64,000 nucleotides of DNA from assembly GCA_001403755.1 (NCBI GenBank), contig CYUH01000014.1, forward strand, positions 124,001-188,000, in the 5' to 3' direction. Positions 44,330 to 53,029 of the stretch are shown one piece after another. The stretch is from Chryseobacterium senegalense (GTDB taxonomy: Bacteria; Bacteroidota; Bacteroidia; Flavobacteriales; Weeksellaceae). The stretch's first letter is position 1. The number at the start of each line of letters is the position of its first letter. Under the pieces are notes generated by a model. That model was not told the origin of the DNA. It did not search any database and saw only the letters and a list, made by a program, of their open reading frames with translations. The translations under genes were made by a program, and so were the position numbers.

Positions 44330-45066
44330 ATGTAGTAATTATCGAAGACGAAAAGCCAGCCGCAAGAAAATTAGAACGATTGTTGAGTTTATTTACTGAT
44401 TTAGAGTTGGTTGCAACGATCAATTCTGTGGAAGAAGGAATAAAGTGGTTTTCGGAAAATCCGCACCCAGATTTGATATTTTCGGACATTGTTTTGGGCG
44501 ATGGTTTGTCTTTTGACATCTTTGAAAAAATTCCGACCAAAAGTTTCATGATTTATACCACAGCTTTTGATCAATACACTTTAAAGGCATTTAAACTCAA
44601 TTCCATCGATTATCTTTTGAAACCAATTATGGAAGATGATTTGCAAAAGGCGATTGATAAATTCAAGAGTTTCTTACCTGATGATGGTGTTCGTAATGTC
44701 CACGAAATCAAATCTTTAATTAAAGAAGAAAAACAGAAGCTATCAAGAATTTTGGTTAAAATAGGTTACAATCTCAAAATTGTACAAACCGATGAGGTTT
44801 CTTGTTTTTTTAGCGAGAATAAAATTGTCTATCTACAAACCAAAGAACGGGTTTTTCCTACCGATTTCACGTTAGAAGAATTGCAGGAAGTTCTCGATAA
44901 TAAGTGTTTCTTCAGGGTAAATCGCCAGTTTATCATCAATTCAAATTACATCAAAAACATCCATACTTCTCCCTATTACAAAGTGGAAATGGAGTTTCAA
45001 CCTGCGGAAGAAATTTCCGTGAGTCGCGATAGAGTAAAAGATTTTAAAGATTGGTTGAGCAAATAG
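44326..45066 (+). CDS. LytTR-family response regulator
   Basis: Protein of 246 residues. The receiver domain has the acidic pair in IIEDEKPAARK, the phosphoacceptor Asp54 in DLIFSDIVLGDG and Lys99 in IDYLLKPIMEDD. The LytTR DNA-binding domain (residues about 140-246) shows ISRILVKIGYNLKIVQTDEV-like strands and the RVNRQFIINSNYIKNIH core of the family. It is the output of the LytS-type kinase at the start of the operon and probably controls a small gene set. It is convergent with mnmA with one base between the stops, and no terminator hairpin fits there. Confidence 0.94.
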   Translation: MNVVIIEDEKPAARKLERLLSLFTDLELVATINSVEEGIKWFSENPHPDLIFSDIVLGDGLSFDIFEKIPTKSFMIYTTAFDQYTLKAFKLNSIDYLLKPIMEDDLQKAIDKFKSFLPDDGVRNVHEIKSLIKEEKQKLSRILVKIGYNLKIVQTDEVSCFFSENKIVYLQTKERVFPTDFTLEELQEVLDNKCFFRVNRQFIINSNYIKNIHTSPYYKVEMEFQPAEEISVSRDRVKDFKDWLSK

Positions 45067-45067
45067 G

Positions 45068-46255
45068 TTACGAAATAACGCCACTTCCGATCAATTCCTC
45101 GTCAAGATACCAAGCTGCAAATTGCCCCTCTGCAATCGCCGATTGTGGATTTTCAAATTCGATGAACAATCCTTCTTCAAATTGGTATAACGTTGCACTT
45201 TCCAAAGCTTGACGGTAACGAATTCTTGCTTGAACGTTCATGGATTCTCCTTTTTTTAAGCGCAAATCTTCTCGAACCCAGTGAATTTCAGAAGGTTCTA
45301 TTTTCAACGCAGTTCGGAAAAGTCCTGGGAAGTTTTTTCCTTCACCCACGAAAATGGTGTTGGTTTCCATGTCCCGCGAAATGATGAAACACGATTCTTT
45401 GTGTCCGCCAATTCCTAAACCTTTGCTTTGCCCGATGGTGAAATAGTGCGCACCTTGGTGTTTTCCAATCACTTTACCGTCGGATTTTTGATATTTTATT
45501 TTCTTTGAAAGAAATTCTAATTCTTCTAATTTTGATGAAAATTTCGGTTTTTCTGTATGAAAGGCTTCAAAATCATTAAAAATTTCTACAATTTCGCCTT
45601 CTTTTGGTTTTAGTTGTTGCTGAAGAAAAGTCGGTAAACTTACTTTCCCGATAAAACATAAACCTTGAGAATCTTTTTTGTCGGCAGTTACCAACCCGAT
45701 TTCTTTAGCGATTTCTCGAACTTCCGGTTTGGTAAGTTCACCAATCGGGAATAATGCTTTGGACAGCTGATCTTGGCTAAGCTGACATAAGAAGTAAGAT
45801 TGGTCTTTATTATTGTCTTTTCCGGCTAGAAGATGGAAAATTTCTTTGCCGTTCTCATCGAATGTGGATTCTACACGCGCGTAATGTCCGGTCGCCACTT
45901 TATCGGCTCCTAAGGACAATGCGGTTTTCATGAAAACATCAAATTTCACCTCGCGATTGCAGAGAACATCGGGGTTTGGGGTTCTTCCTTTTTCGTATTC
46001 AGCAAACATATAATCCACGATCTTTTCCTTGTAAAGTTCGCTCATATCGATAACCTGATATGGGATTCCCAACTTTTGGGCAACCATGAGAGCATCGTTG
46101 CTGTCTTCAATCCACGGACATTCGTCTTCCAAAGTTACGGAAGCATCGTTCCAGTTCCGCATGAAAAGTGCTACCACTTCATGCCCTTGCTTTTGCAATA
46201 AATACGCGGCTACACTAGAATCTACACCGCCGGATAAACCTACTACTATTTTCAT
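45068..46255 (-). CDS. mnmA: tRNA-specific 2-thiouridylase MnmA
   Basis: Protein of 395 residues. The PP-loop motif is [16 protein letters not shown]. The catalytic cysteines are Cys99 in [12 protein letters not shown] and Cys200 in [11 protein letters not shown], and GHYARV and KDQSYFL complete the family pattern. It transfers sulfur to C2 of wobble uridine 34 in Lys, Glu and Gln tRNAs, the same uridine modified by mnmG in this window. It is 20-30 residues longer than E. coli MnmA, mainly around residues 228-250. A TAACTTTG element lies 40 nt upstream. Confidence 0.97.
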   Translation of the reverse strand: MKIVVGLSGGVDSSVAAYLLQKQGHEVVALFMRNWNDASVTLEDECPWIEDSNDALMVAQKLGIPYQVIDMSELYKEKIVDYMFAEYEKGRTPNPDVLCNREVKFDVFMKTALSLGADKVATGHYARVESTFDENGKEIFHLLAGKDNNKDQSYFLCQLSQDQLSKALFPIGELTKPEVREIAKEIGLVTADKKDSQGLCFIGKVSLPTFLQQQLKPKEGEIVEIFNDFEAFHTEKPKFSSKLEELEFLSKKIKYQKSDGKVIGKHQGAHYFTIGQSKGLGIGGHKESCFIISRDMETNTIFVGEGKNFPGLFRTALKIEPSEIHWVREDLRLKKGESMNVQARIRYRQALESATLYQFEEGLFIEFENPQSAIAEGQFAAWYLDEELIGSGVIS

Positions 46256-46295
46256 ATTATTGTTACGCTTTCGTTAAGGGAAAGTTTTACGGGCG

Positions 46296-46303
46296 CAAAG
46301 TTA
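46296..46303 (-). promoter_or_regulatory. -7 element TAACTTTG for mnmA
   Basis: Exact TANNTTTG match on the minus strand, 40 nt upstream of the mnmA ATG. Confidence 0.5.
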
Positions 46304-46381
46304 CAACAATATACTAAACTAAAACACGCTAAGAATAAATCCTTTAAATAGCAATCATTGAGAAAAAGTAAAATAGACTAC

Positions 46382-46413
46382 AAAAAAAAACGCTTCCGTT
46401 TTAGAAAGCGTTA
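46382..46413 (-). terminator. Terminator of the TonB receptor operon
   Basis: Stem AACGCTT / AAGCGTT (46389-46395 and 46406-46412). Read leftward it is followed by a T run, 20 nt after the stop of the TPR-like gene. Confidence 0.8.
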
Positions 46414-46434
46414 TATGATATTGAAAAAGAATGT

Positions 46435-47076
46435 TTAAGGCTTTTTTGCTAAAAAGTATTCTGCTTCACCTTTCCCCCAATTAGGGTCTAATTTCGTTTT
46501 TGGCTGATACACTGTATACTGATCCAAGGCTTTTTGAAATAACTCAAGTCCTTTCGATTTGCTTCCTCCGAATTGTTCTGGAGTGTAGTAAGTATCTTCT
46601 GCTCTCATTAAGGTTATTCTAGGATTTTGAGCATCCATTTTTTCAGCTTTTGACAGGGCTTCAGCAGCTAACATCCCTTCACTCATAAATCGCTGTTGAG
46701 GATTTACCATCATTTTCAGAGAATGAATCATCTTCTGTAAAATTAGATTTTCGGCACTCTCTTTATTTAATTCCATTGCTAAATCGAGATATTTCTGGGC
46801 TTCGGCTGCGATGGGATCCAGTGCTTCTTTTTTGCCTTCGCGCATCAGCATTCTTCCTTTTTGAATGGTAGCAAAAGCTGCATAATAGTAGGGTAGCCAT
46901 TGGGTTTTTTCTTTGTCGCCAATTCTTTTGAAATCGTTTGCTAAACTGGTATAATCATCCGCGGCTTTTTGCTGCTCTACCATCGCTACTTTTTCGGTCA
47001 TTGCTTTTTCGTAAGCGGTTTGGGAAAATGCGTTAACACCGATGATTAGGCAGATTCCGAGAATTAAGTTTTTCAT
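46435..47076 (-). CDS. Exported TPR-like protein, partner of TonB receptor
   Basis: Protein of 213 residues with a signal peptide (MKNLILGICLIIGVNAFSQ). The mature part is helical and repeats a TPR-like spacing (QWLPYYYAAFATIQKGRMLM, AAEAQKYLDLAMELNKESAE, LSKAEKMDAQNPRITLMRAE, GLELFQKALDQY). It lies 111 nt downstream of the TonB receptor gene on the same strand and shares its terminator. A periplasmic role in support of the receptor or its substrate is inferred from this order only. Confidence 0.75.
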   Translation of the reverse strand: MKNLILGICLIIGVNAFSQTAYEKAMTEKVAMVEQQKAADDYTSLANDFKRIGDKEKTQWLPYYYAAFATIQKGRMLMREGKKEALDPIAAEAQKYLDLAMELNKESAENLILQKMIHSLKMMVNPQQRFMSEGMLAAEALSKAEKMDAQNPRITLMRAEDTYYTPEQFGGSKSKGLELFQKALDQYTVYQPKTKLDPNWGKGEAEYFLAKKP

Positions 47077-47187
47077 AATATTAAGTTTTTAATTTTTGTT
47101 TTTATTTGATGATTCAAAGATATTTTTTCCCTGCTTTAGACTAAATTATTTCTATCTGAAAGGTTATAAAAGCTTACCCAACAGTTA

Positions 47188-49407
47188 TTATAGATTATTA
47201 TTGATTGCTTCTTCCGTTCGATCAATTCCGAAACTGATGAAAGCGCCGACGAAAACAAACGTGTTTGCCGAAGGTAAAATAGGTTTGTTTCGAAGGCCAT
47301 CATTTGAGAATTGGTAACCGTAAATATTTTTTTGCCCAAGTACATTATTAATTGCCAATACCAAAACGGTAAAATATTTGGCGTCTTTTTTTCCCAAACC
47401 AGGAAGATAATTGACGCTGAAATTTAGGGCGTTATAATCTTTTGCTTTTCCCTGTTGTTGTAGATGGTAATTTCCGTCGTTATCGGTATTGAAATAATAA
47501 AATGGTCTTCCTGAAGCGTAACTGTATGATAGATTAAATCCTGTTTTCCAATTGGTTACAAACTTCTTTGCAACCAATGACAAGGTGTGCTTTGAAGCGA
47601 AATTCGGGAACAAACTTTGGTCATATTCTTGAAAATTTCTTTTGGAATCGAGGAAAGAATAAGAAACCCAATAGTCAATATTTTTAATGGTTTTTTTGTC
47701 TCTCCAAAACATTTCAATCCCTTTGGCATATCCATCGCCATTGTTGTTAATTGCCATTTGTCGGTAATTTTGGTAGCGGGTTTTAATTAAATCTGTGTAA
47801 TTTTTATAAAATGCTTCCATTCTCAAACTTCTGCCTTCTTCCGATTTTTGAATTTGCAAAACATAATGTTCTGCCTTTTGAAAATTGAGCTCGTGGGTTC
47901 CAAAAAATTTGTTTTCCGGATTTTGGTAAAAAGTACCATAAGCGAGTGAACTGGTCCAGTCCCTTGAAATTCTATAAGCTAAAGCAAGTCGCGGTGCGAT
48001 ATTCCACTGATCAATAGCGGTAGAATATTCCGACCTTAAACCTACTTTTGCAGAAAAATCATTGCTAAAACCTAGATCTGTTTCCGCAAACAATGAGGTG
48101 ATTTTGTCATTAAATTCAAAAGGAACCGGGGAAATTTCTACTTCGCTGTTTTCGTGGGTTTGGTTAAACTCTACGCCGCCTCTCACGGCTGAAATTTTAT
48201 TGATTTTACGTTCTACGCTAGCTTTTGCGTTAAAATATTTTCCCGTAACGTCGATGGAATTGAGATTAAATTCTTCATTTTCAAACGTATTGCTTAACCT
48301 GATGAAATTATTATTAAAAGTAAAAGAGCTTCCCAAATTCAAAAGGTATTTACCGAATTTTTGTTTGAAAGAGAGGTTGTGAAAAGTATTTTTTCCTTTC
48401 AGCGACGTGTTGTCAGAATCGGTTTGTGGTTCGAGACTTTCTGCTTCGATTGCCATCGTATTGGTATCGAAACTTCCGTAATATTTCAGCATCCCTCCGC
48501 TTTTATTTTTAATTCTAAAATTAAAGTTCGTACCGAAACTCTCAGGAGCTTTTGTAAAATCGTTGTTGAACTTCAGCAATTTTGTCATCAAACCTAAATT
48601 GCTGTAGGATGCGGAAATACCAAAAGACTTAGTTTTATTATCATCAACATTCTGAAAACCACCACTGATGAAAAGTGGGGAAACACCGATGTTTACTGAG
48701 TTTCTTTCTGGAAAGTCGATGCTTTCTAGTGCTAAAATCGACGATAATGCTTGTCCGTACATCGCAGAATATCCGCCGCTGGAAAATACGTTTCCTTTAA
48801 ATAAAGAGGTATTCAGCCGATCCATCGCTTTAATTCCCGGGATAGAATTCCCGAAAAAATTATTTACCAGATTCCCGTCCATGAAAAATTTAGTTTCGAT
48901 ACCGGTTCCGCCTCGTACAAACAAACCTTCTGTTTCACCGATTTTCTGAACCCCCGGAAGGGTTTCCAAAGCTGCAGTAACTTGCCCGTTTGCGCCTGCC
49001 GTGGTATAAATATCGGTTGGAGTGAGTAGCGCTGTTGCCCTTTTTCTGTCACTGGCTTCTATGGATCCTGCAGAAATAACTACCGCATCGATTTCCGATA
49101 TTTGTTCTTTTAAATCAATATTTTCAATTATTGCCTCATTGTTGATCACGATTTTTTTCTCCTCTTCCACAAATTTTGAATGGGCAAAAACCAATGTTTG
49201 TGCACCTTTTTCCGAAGTTTGAAAGCTGTAATTTCCATTTTCGTCGGTAGTTGCGCCGTCATAAGTATCTTTCAAGGTAACTGAAATGTCTTTCACGCCT
49301 TTGTTTTTGAATTTCACTTTTCCGGAAATTGTAATTTGAGCTTGAAGAAGGTATCCCGAAAATAAAGTGAATAATAGAAGGAATTTTAAAGAGTTTTGAG
49401 TTTTCAT
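47188..49407 (-). CDS. TonB-dependent outer-membrane receptor
   Basis: Protein of 739 residues with a signal peptide (cut near LLQAQ, residue 24). Residues 25-110 form a carboxypeptidase-regulatory-like domain (ISGKVKFKNKGVKDISVTL). The plug domain (residues about 115-225) contains VTAALETLPGVQKIGETEGLFVRGG split over its usual strands. The barrel ends NTFVFVGAFISFGIDR followed by a short tail. It should import a scarce nutrient across the outer membrane using TonB energy; the ligand cannot be inferred. The TACTTTTG element 18 nt upstream is the likely promoter, and an exported TPR-like protein is encoded downstream. Confidence 0.92.
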   Translation of the reverse strand: MKTQNSLKFLLLFTLFSGYLLQAQITISGKVKFKNKGVKDISVTLKDTYDGATTDENGNYSFQTSEKGAQTLVFAHSKFVEEEKKIVINNEAIIENIDLKEQISEIDAVVISAGSIEASDRKRATALLTPTDIYTTAGANGQVTAALETLPGVQKIGETEGLFVRGGTGIETKFFMDGNLVNNFFGNSIPGIKAMDRLNTSLFKGNVFSSGGYSAMYGQALSSILALESIDFPERNSVNIGVSPLFISGGFQNVDDNKTKSFGISASYSNLGLMTKLLKFNNDFTKAPESFGTNFNFRIKNKSGGMLKYYGSFDTNTMAIEAESLEPQTDSDNTSLKGKNTFHNLSFKQKFGKYLLNLGSSFTFNNNFIRLSNTFENEEFNLNSIDVTGKYFNAKASVERKINKISAVRGGVEFNQTHENSEVEISPVPFEFNDKITSLFAETDLGFSNDFSAKVGLRSEYSTAIDQWNIAPRLALAYRISRDWTSSLAYGTFYQNPENKFFGTHELNFQKAEHYVLQIQKSEEGRSLRMEAFYKNYTDLIKTRYQNYRQMAINNNGDGYAKGIEMFWRDKKTIKNIDYWVSYSFLDSKRNFQEYDQSLFPNFASKHTLSLVAKKFVTNWKTGFNLSYSYASGRPFYYFNTDNDGNYHLQQQGKAKDYNALNFSVNYLPGLGKKDAKYFTVLVLAINNVLGQKNIYGYQFSNDGLRNKPILPSANTFVFVGAFISFGIDRTEEAINNNL

Positions 49408-49424
49408 GGTTTAATTTTATGCAA

Positions 49425-49432
49425 CAAAAGTA
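49425..49432 (-). promoter_or_regulatory. -7 element TACTTTTG for the receptor gene
   Basis: Exact TANNTTTG match on the minus strand, 18 nt upstream of the receptor ATG. Confidence 0.5.
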
Positions 49433-49548
49433 TTGCGGAATGGCTTTTGCTGAAAAAAATTGTAACTGAATGGAAGAATTTGTTCACTGAACTGTTTTTT
49501 TTAATTTTCCGTAACTTTCAGATTCAAATAACAACAAAATAAATCATT

Positions 49549-50052
49549 ATGAAAATCAAATTACTTTCAATGCTCATCGGTGGTGCAACGCTCGCAGTTT
49601 CGTGTACCGTTACCAAAGATTTAGTCGTTTATCCAAAAAGCGGAACCGACACTCAAGGAACAGCAAAGTTTACTCAATCTGGTAAAAAAGTTTCTTTGGA
49701 TTTAAATGTTTACAAGCTTACGCCAGGTTTTCATGCGGTTCACATTCATGAAAAAGGAGATTGTTCGGCAACGGACGGAAGTTCCGCAGGCGGACACTGG
49801 AATCCTTCCAATCATGATCATGGAAAGTGGGGCGCTGAACATTTCCACATGGGCGATATCGGAAATTTGATCGCTGATAAAGATGGAACCGCTCGTTTAC
49901 TTTTCGAAACTGATAAATGGTGTATCGGATGTACAGATGAATCTAAAAATATTGTTGGAAAATCATTGATAATTCATGCCGGAAAAGATGATTTTAAGAC
50001 CCAACCAACCGGAAATGCTGGTGGTAGAGTAGGATGTGTGGAAATTAAATAA
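49549..50052 (+). CDS. sodC: Cu/Zn superoxide dismutase-like lipoprotein
   Basis: Protein of 167 residues with a lipobox (MLIGGATLAVSC, Cys19), so probably membrane-anchored in the envelope. The SodC fold is clear: GFHAVHIHEKGDCSATDG supplies two copper His, AGGHWNP the bridging His, FHMGDIGN an Asp/His pair for zinc, and SLIIHAGKDDF the last copper His, ending GGRVGCVEIK with the disulfide Cys. An extra pair of cysteines occurs in KWCIGCTDES, in the electrostatic loop. It removes superoxide in the periplasm. Monocistronic, with a bidirectional terminator. Confidence 0.93.
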   Translation: MKIKLLSMLIGGATLAVSCTVTKDLVVYPKSGTDTQGTAKFTQSGKKVSLDLNVYKLTPGFHAVHIHEKGDCSATDGSSAGGHWNPSNHDHGKWGAEHFHMGDIGNLIADKDGTARLLFETDKWCIGCTDESKNIVGKSLIIHAGKDDFKTQPTGNAGGRVGCVEIK

Positions 50053-50078
50053 ATTTTATTTCTGAATTAAATACATCA

Positions 50079-50110
50079 AAAAGGCAACTCATTGCGAGTT
50101 GCCTTTTTTT
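50079..50110. terminator. Bidirectional terminator after sodC
   Basis: Stem AAAGGCAACTC / GAGTTGCCTTT around ATTGC, with A run to the left and T run to the right, shared by two convergent genes. Confidence 0.9.
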
Positions 50111-51401
50111 ATTGATAGAATTTACCTAGAAAAACAAAAAATTCTTCCATTCGGAATATATTGTTTAAAGCCACATAAATAAATAAAATCCAAAGAATTG
50201 AATAAAGAAAACTAAGTGTTTTCGGTGCATTTTTATAAGCATAAAATAGCCAACCGATTAGCAATGGATACACAAAAACAAAATGTCCGCCATAAATATA
50301 GGAAGTATGAAGTCCAAATTTCAGGATACAATGAATCACAATATCCACCAAAAATGAAATCATCAACACCAAAACCAATTTGTTTCTGAAATTTTTTATG
50401 AAACTCCAAATCACCAAAATAAGCACTGCTGCAACAAATAGGTATGGAATCCAAGATTCATAAACATCCATGAAAAGTGCCTTATATTCAAATCCTTTTT
50501 TATTGTGATAATCCCGAACTTCAAACCCGGTGAACAGCATATTTCCACCGAAAAACCAGGAAGCAATCATATCCCAAACCGGCGTTGCTTTCGGGTTCGA
50601 AAACTTTTCGTATTGCTCCTCCGTTTTCTCGAGAAATCGAAGGAAATTGAAGTTTAAACGATTAAGAAACAACAGTAAAAAAACTGCAACTGAAGCCACA
50701 ATTTTTAAAACTCCATTCCCGAATTTTTTCCATTGGGTAAAAATATTTTTTTCGAAAAGTAAAGGAATATATATTTTCACGATATTCGTTACGGTCAAGC
50801 CACCAACAGTAACTCCGGCAAAAATCAATGCAGGAGAAGGAATTTTTTCACCTTTCCGCGTTTTCAAAGCTGCGTAATAATTAAATAAAACAAGAAAAAA
50901 TAGAGTGTAAGTGTACGTTTCAGGGGTGAATGATAGCAAAATATTAGTCGAAAAGAAAGCAAAAAAAGCGATGATGAGCAACGAAATTTTCTTGGGCAAA
51001 ACAATAATGTTTTTCAAATATTTATAGATTTGAAGTAAACTCAAACTTATCGCCAAGTTGCTGCAAAAGGCCAAAACAAGCCGAAAGGTTTCGTCTTTCT
51101 TACCATTAGAAAAAAGCAAAGCAAACTCCCGAATCCAATCGAAGAAATAGTTGGCAAGCGGATGTCTTTCGAAACCGCCACCGGTCATCACAATCGCACG
51201 ATTGTCGAAACTGAAGTACGCATCCCAGGGAATTCTGTCGTCAAATATAATTCGGTAATTTAATGCTATAAAACTTCCTAAAATTCCATAAAGAGTGATG
51301 AAAATGATGAACAATAATACCTCGAATTTTGTGGAAGGGAAAATTGTTTTCAGAAAATCTTTGAATTTTTGTTGATAAACCAAGGTGAAAATTTTCGGCA
51401 A
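50109..51401 (-). CDS. Polytopic membrane protein, DUF6080-like
   Basis: Protein of up to 430 residues with about ten hydrophobic helices. A periplasmic loop after helix 1 reads FDDRIPWDAYFSFDNRAIVMTGGGFERHPLANYFFDWIR in pieces, with a HP motif as in GT-C glycosyltransferase-like membrane enzymes. I recall similar proteins filed as DUF6080, without a known function. The frame begins at a TTG (51401), and the first ATG is 70 codons in, so the start is uncertain; another TTG lies at 51383. It begins 12 nt after the selO stop, so it is co-transcribed with selO. Confidence 0.7.
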   Translation of the reverse strand: MPKIFTLVYQQKFKDFLKTIFPSTKFEVLLFIIFITLYGILGSFIALNYRIIFDDRIPWDAYFSFDNRAIVMTGGGFERHPLANYFFDWIREFALLFSNGKKDETFRLVLAFCSNLAISLSLLQIYKYLKNIIVLPKKISLLIIAFFAFFSTNILLSFTPETYTYTLFFLVLFNYYAALKTRKGEKIPSPALIFAGVTVGGLTVTNIVKIYIPLLFEKNIFTQWKKFGNGVLKIVASVAVFLLLFLNRLNFNFLRFLEKTEEQYEKFSNPKATPVWDMIASWFFGGNMLFTGFEVRDYHNKKGFEYKALFMDVYESWIPYLFVAAVLILVIWSFIKNFRNKLVLVLMISFLVDIVIHCILKFGLHTSYIYGGHFVFVYPLLIGWLFYAYKNAPKTLSFLYSILWILFIYVALNNIFRMEEFFVFLGKFYQ

Positions 51402-51413
51402 AAGTATGAAAAA

Positions 51414-52958
51414 TTACGAACTGCAGGACAGCGTAGAACTTCCGGTTTGTCCGTCATAGATTGGCGGACGCTTTTTGGAAAATTCCGGATAGCGTTCTTC
51501 GTACGGGTTTTCGAGTGCGGAAATAAGCTGGTTGAGCAGCTCTTTTTTGCCTTCGTTTATTTCTTTAATACATTCAAAAAGCAGATAATTTCGAAGGATA
51601 AACTTCGGATTATTCCTTTGCATGATTGATAAAGATTCTGCTCGGGAAATAGTGTTTTTTGAAAGTCGTATTTGATAATTTTTAATTAAATTTTCAAAGG
51701 AATACAACTCATTTTCGGAAAGCGGTCTGTAAAAAATATCTTTAAAATGTTCTTGAATATCAGTGTCTTGTTGAAGTTTTTCCAATTGATGGAAAAAGAG
51801 CGTGTAATCTGCTTTGGTATCTTGCAATACTTGTTGGAAATCGCATATAAATCGATCATCGCCTTCCAGAACTTCATTGAAACCGAATTTTCTTGCCATC
51901 ATTTCATCGTGTTTTTTCCAGAAATTTTCGCTGAAATCATTGAGCATTTTTTCGAGCTTTTTTTCATCATTAATCAAGGGAAATAGGGCGTTTGCAAGTT
52001 GCCAAAGATTCCATTGAGCCATTTTTGCCTGACTTCCGAAAGCGTATCTTCGGCCTGGAAGATCGGTGGTATTTGGGGTGAAACTGAGGTTATATTCATC
52101 CAGAAAAGAAAAAGGTCCGTAATCGATGGTGAGTCCCAAAACCGACATATTATCGGTATTCATCACGCCATGAACAAAGCCAACGCGATACCATTCCACC
52201 ATCAATTCAGCAGTTCGAAGTGCGATATTTTCAAAAAAAGCAGCGTATTTTTCTGGACTTTCCGGACTGATTTCTGGGAAATAATTTTTAATGGTAAAAT
52301 CTGCCAGTTTTCTTAAATTTGCAACATCATTCTGTGCAGAAATCAATTCGAAATGTCCGAAACGGAGGAAACTTTCAGCAATTCTCACCATCACCGCTCC
52401 TTTTTCATAATCGGGATTTCCGTCGTACATCACGTCTCTTAACACATTTTCGCCCGTTAAAGAAAGCGATAGTGCCCTTGTTGTCGGAATTCCTAAATGA
52501 TGCATCGCTTCACTCATCAGATATTCTCTGATGGAGGAGCGAAGCACCGCTCTGCCATCGGCATGTCGGGAATATGGTGTGGCACCGGCTCCTTTCCACT
52601 GAATTTCGTATTTTTTTCCGACAGGGTTGATGATTTCGCCGGCGATAATCGCTCTACCGTCCCCTAATTGCCCGGCCCAATTACCGAATTGGTGGCCGGC
52701 GTAAGCGGTAGCGTAGGTTTTTAGATAATCAGGAGCGGAGGATGCGTTGAGAAATTGCAAATCTTTTTCATTTTCAATGCTTCCCAGGCCAATTTCCTGC
52801 GAAAGTTTCTCATTAAAAATAAGAAGTTCAGGGTTTTTAAAACCAGCTAAATCCACAGTTGCGAAAAGAACCCCCGGAGTTTGTCGTTGCATCGGGTTTC
52901 CGGAGAAATCGCCGGGAAATTGATTGAGAAAAGGTTGGGAGATTTGCGATAAATTCAT
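51414..52958 (-). CDS. selO: Protein adenylyltransferase SelO (YdiU)
   Basis: Protein of 514 residues of the SelO pseudokinase family. Features include YATAYAGHQFGNWAGQLGDGRAI near residue 90, KGAGATPYSRHADGRAVLRSSIREYL in pieces, and the metal/ATP segment HGVMNTDNMSVLGLTIDYGPF. The C terminus is SCSS, with Cys at the place where the human protein has selenocysteine. SelO attaches AMP to proteins in response to oxidative stress. It is followed 12 nt later by a polytopic membrane protein gene. Confidence 0.95.
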   Translation of the reverse strand: MNLSQISQPFLNQFPGDFSGNPMQRQTPGVLFATVDLAGFKNPELLIFNEKLSQEIGLGSIENEKDLQFLNASSAPDYLKTYATAYAGHQFGNWAGQLGDGRAIIAGEIINPVGKKYEIQWKGAGATPYSRHADGRAVLRSSIREYLMSEAMHHLGIPTTRALSLSLTGENVLRDVMYDGNPDYEKGAVMVRIAESFLRFGHFELISAQNDVANLRKLADFTIKNYFPEISPESPEKYAAFFENIALRTAELMVEWYRVGFVHGVMNTDNMSVLGLTIDYGPFSFLDEYNLSFTPNTTDLPGRRYAFGSQAKMAQWNLWQLANALFPLINDEKKLEKMLNDFSENFWKKHDEMMARKFGFNEVLEGDDRFICDFQQVLQDTKADYTLFFHQLEKLQQDTDIQEHFKDIFYRPLSENELYSFENLIKNYQIRLSKNTISRAESLSIMQRNNPKFILRNYLLFECIKEINEGKKELLNQLISALENPYEERYPEFSKKRPPIYDGQTGSSTLSCSS

Positions 52959-52969
52959 GTTTCAAAGTT

Positions 52970-53012
52970 CGCAAAAAATATCCTTTCAAGTGTTTTTGAA
53001 AGGATATTTTTA
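52970..53012 (-). terminator. Terminator after the pbp1A operon
   Basis: Stem of 14 bp, AAATATCCTTTCAA (52976-52989) / TTGAAAGGATATTT (52996-53009). Read leftward it continues into TTTTTTGC. It separates pbp1A from selO. Confidence 0.9.
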
Positions 53013-53029
53013 TCATTTAATACCATGCT

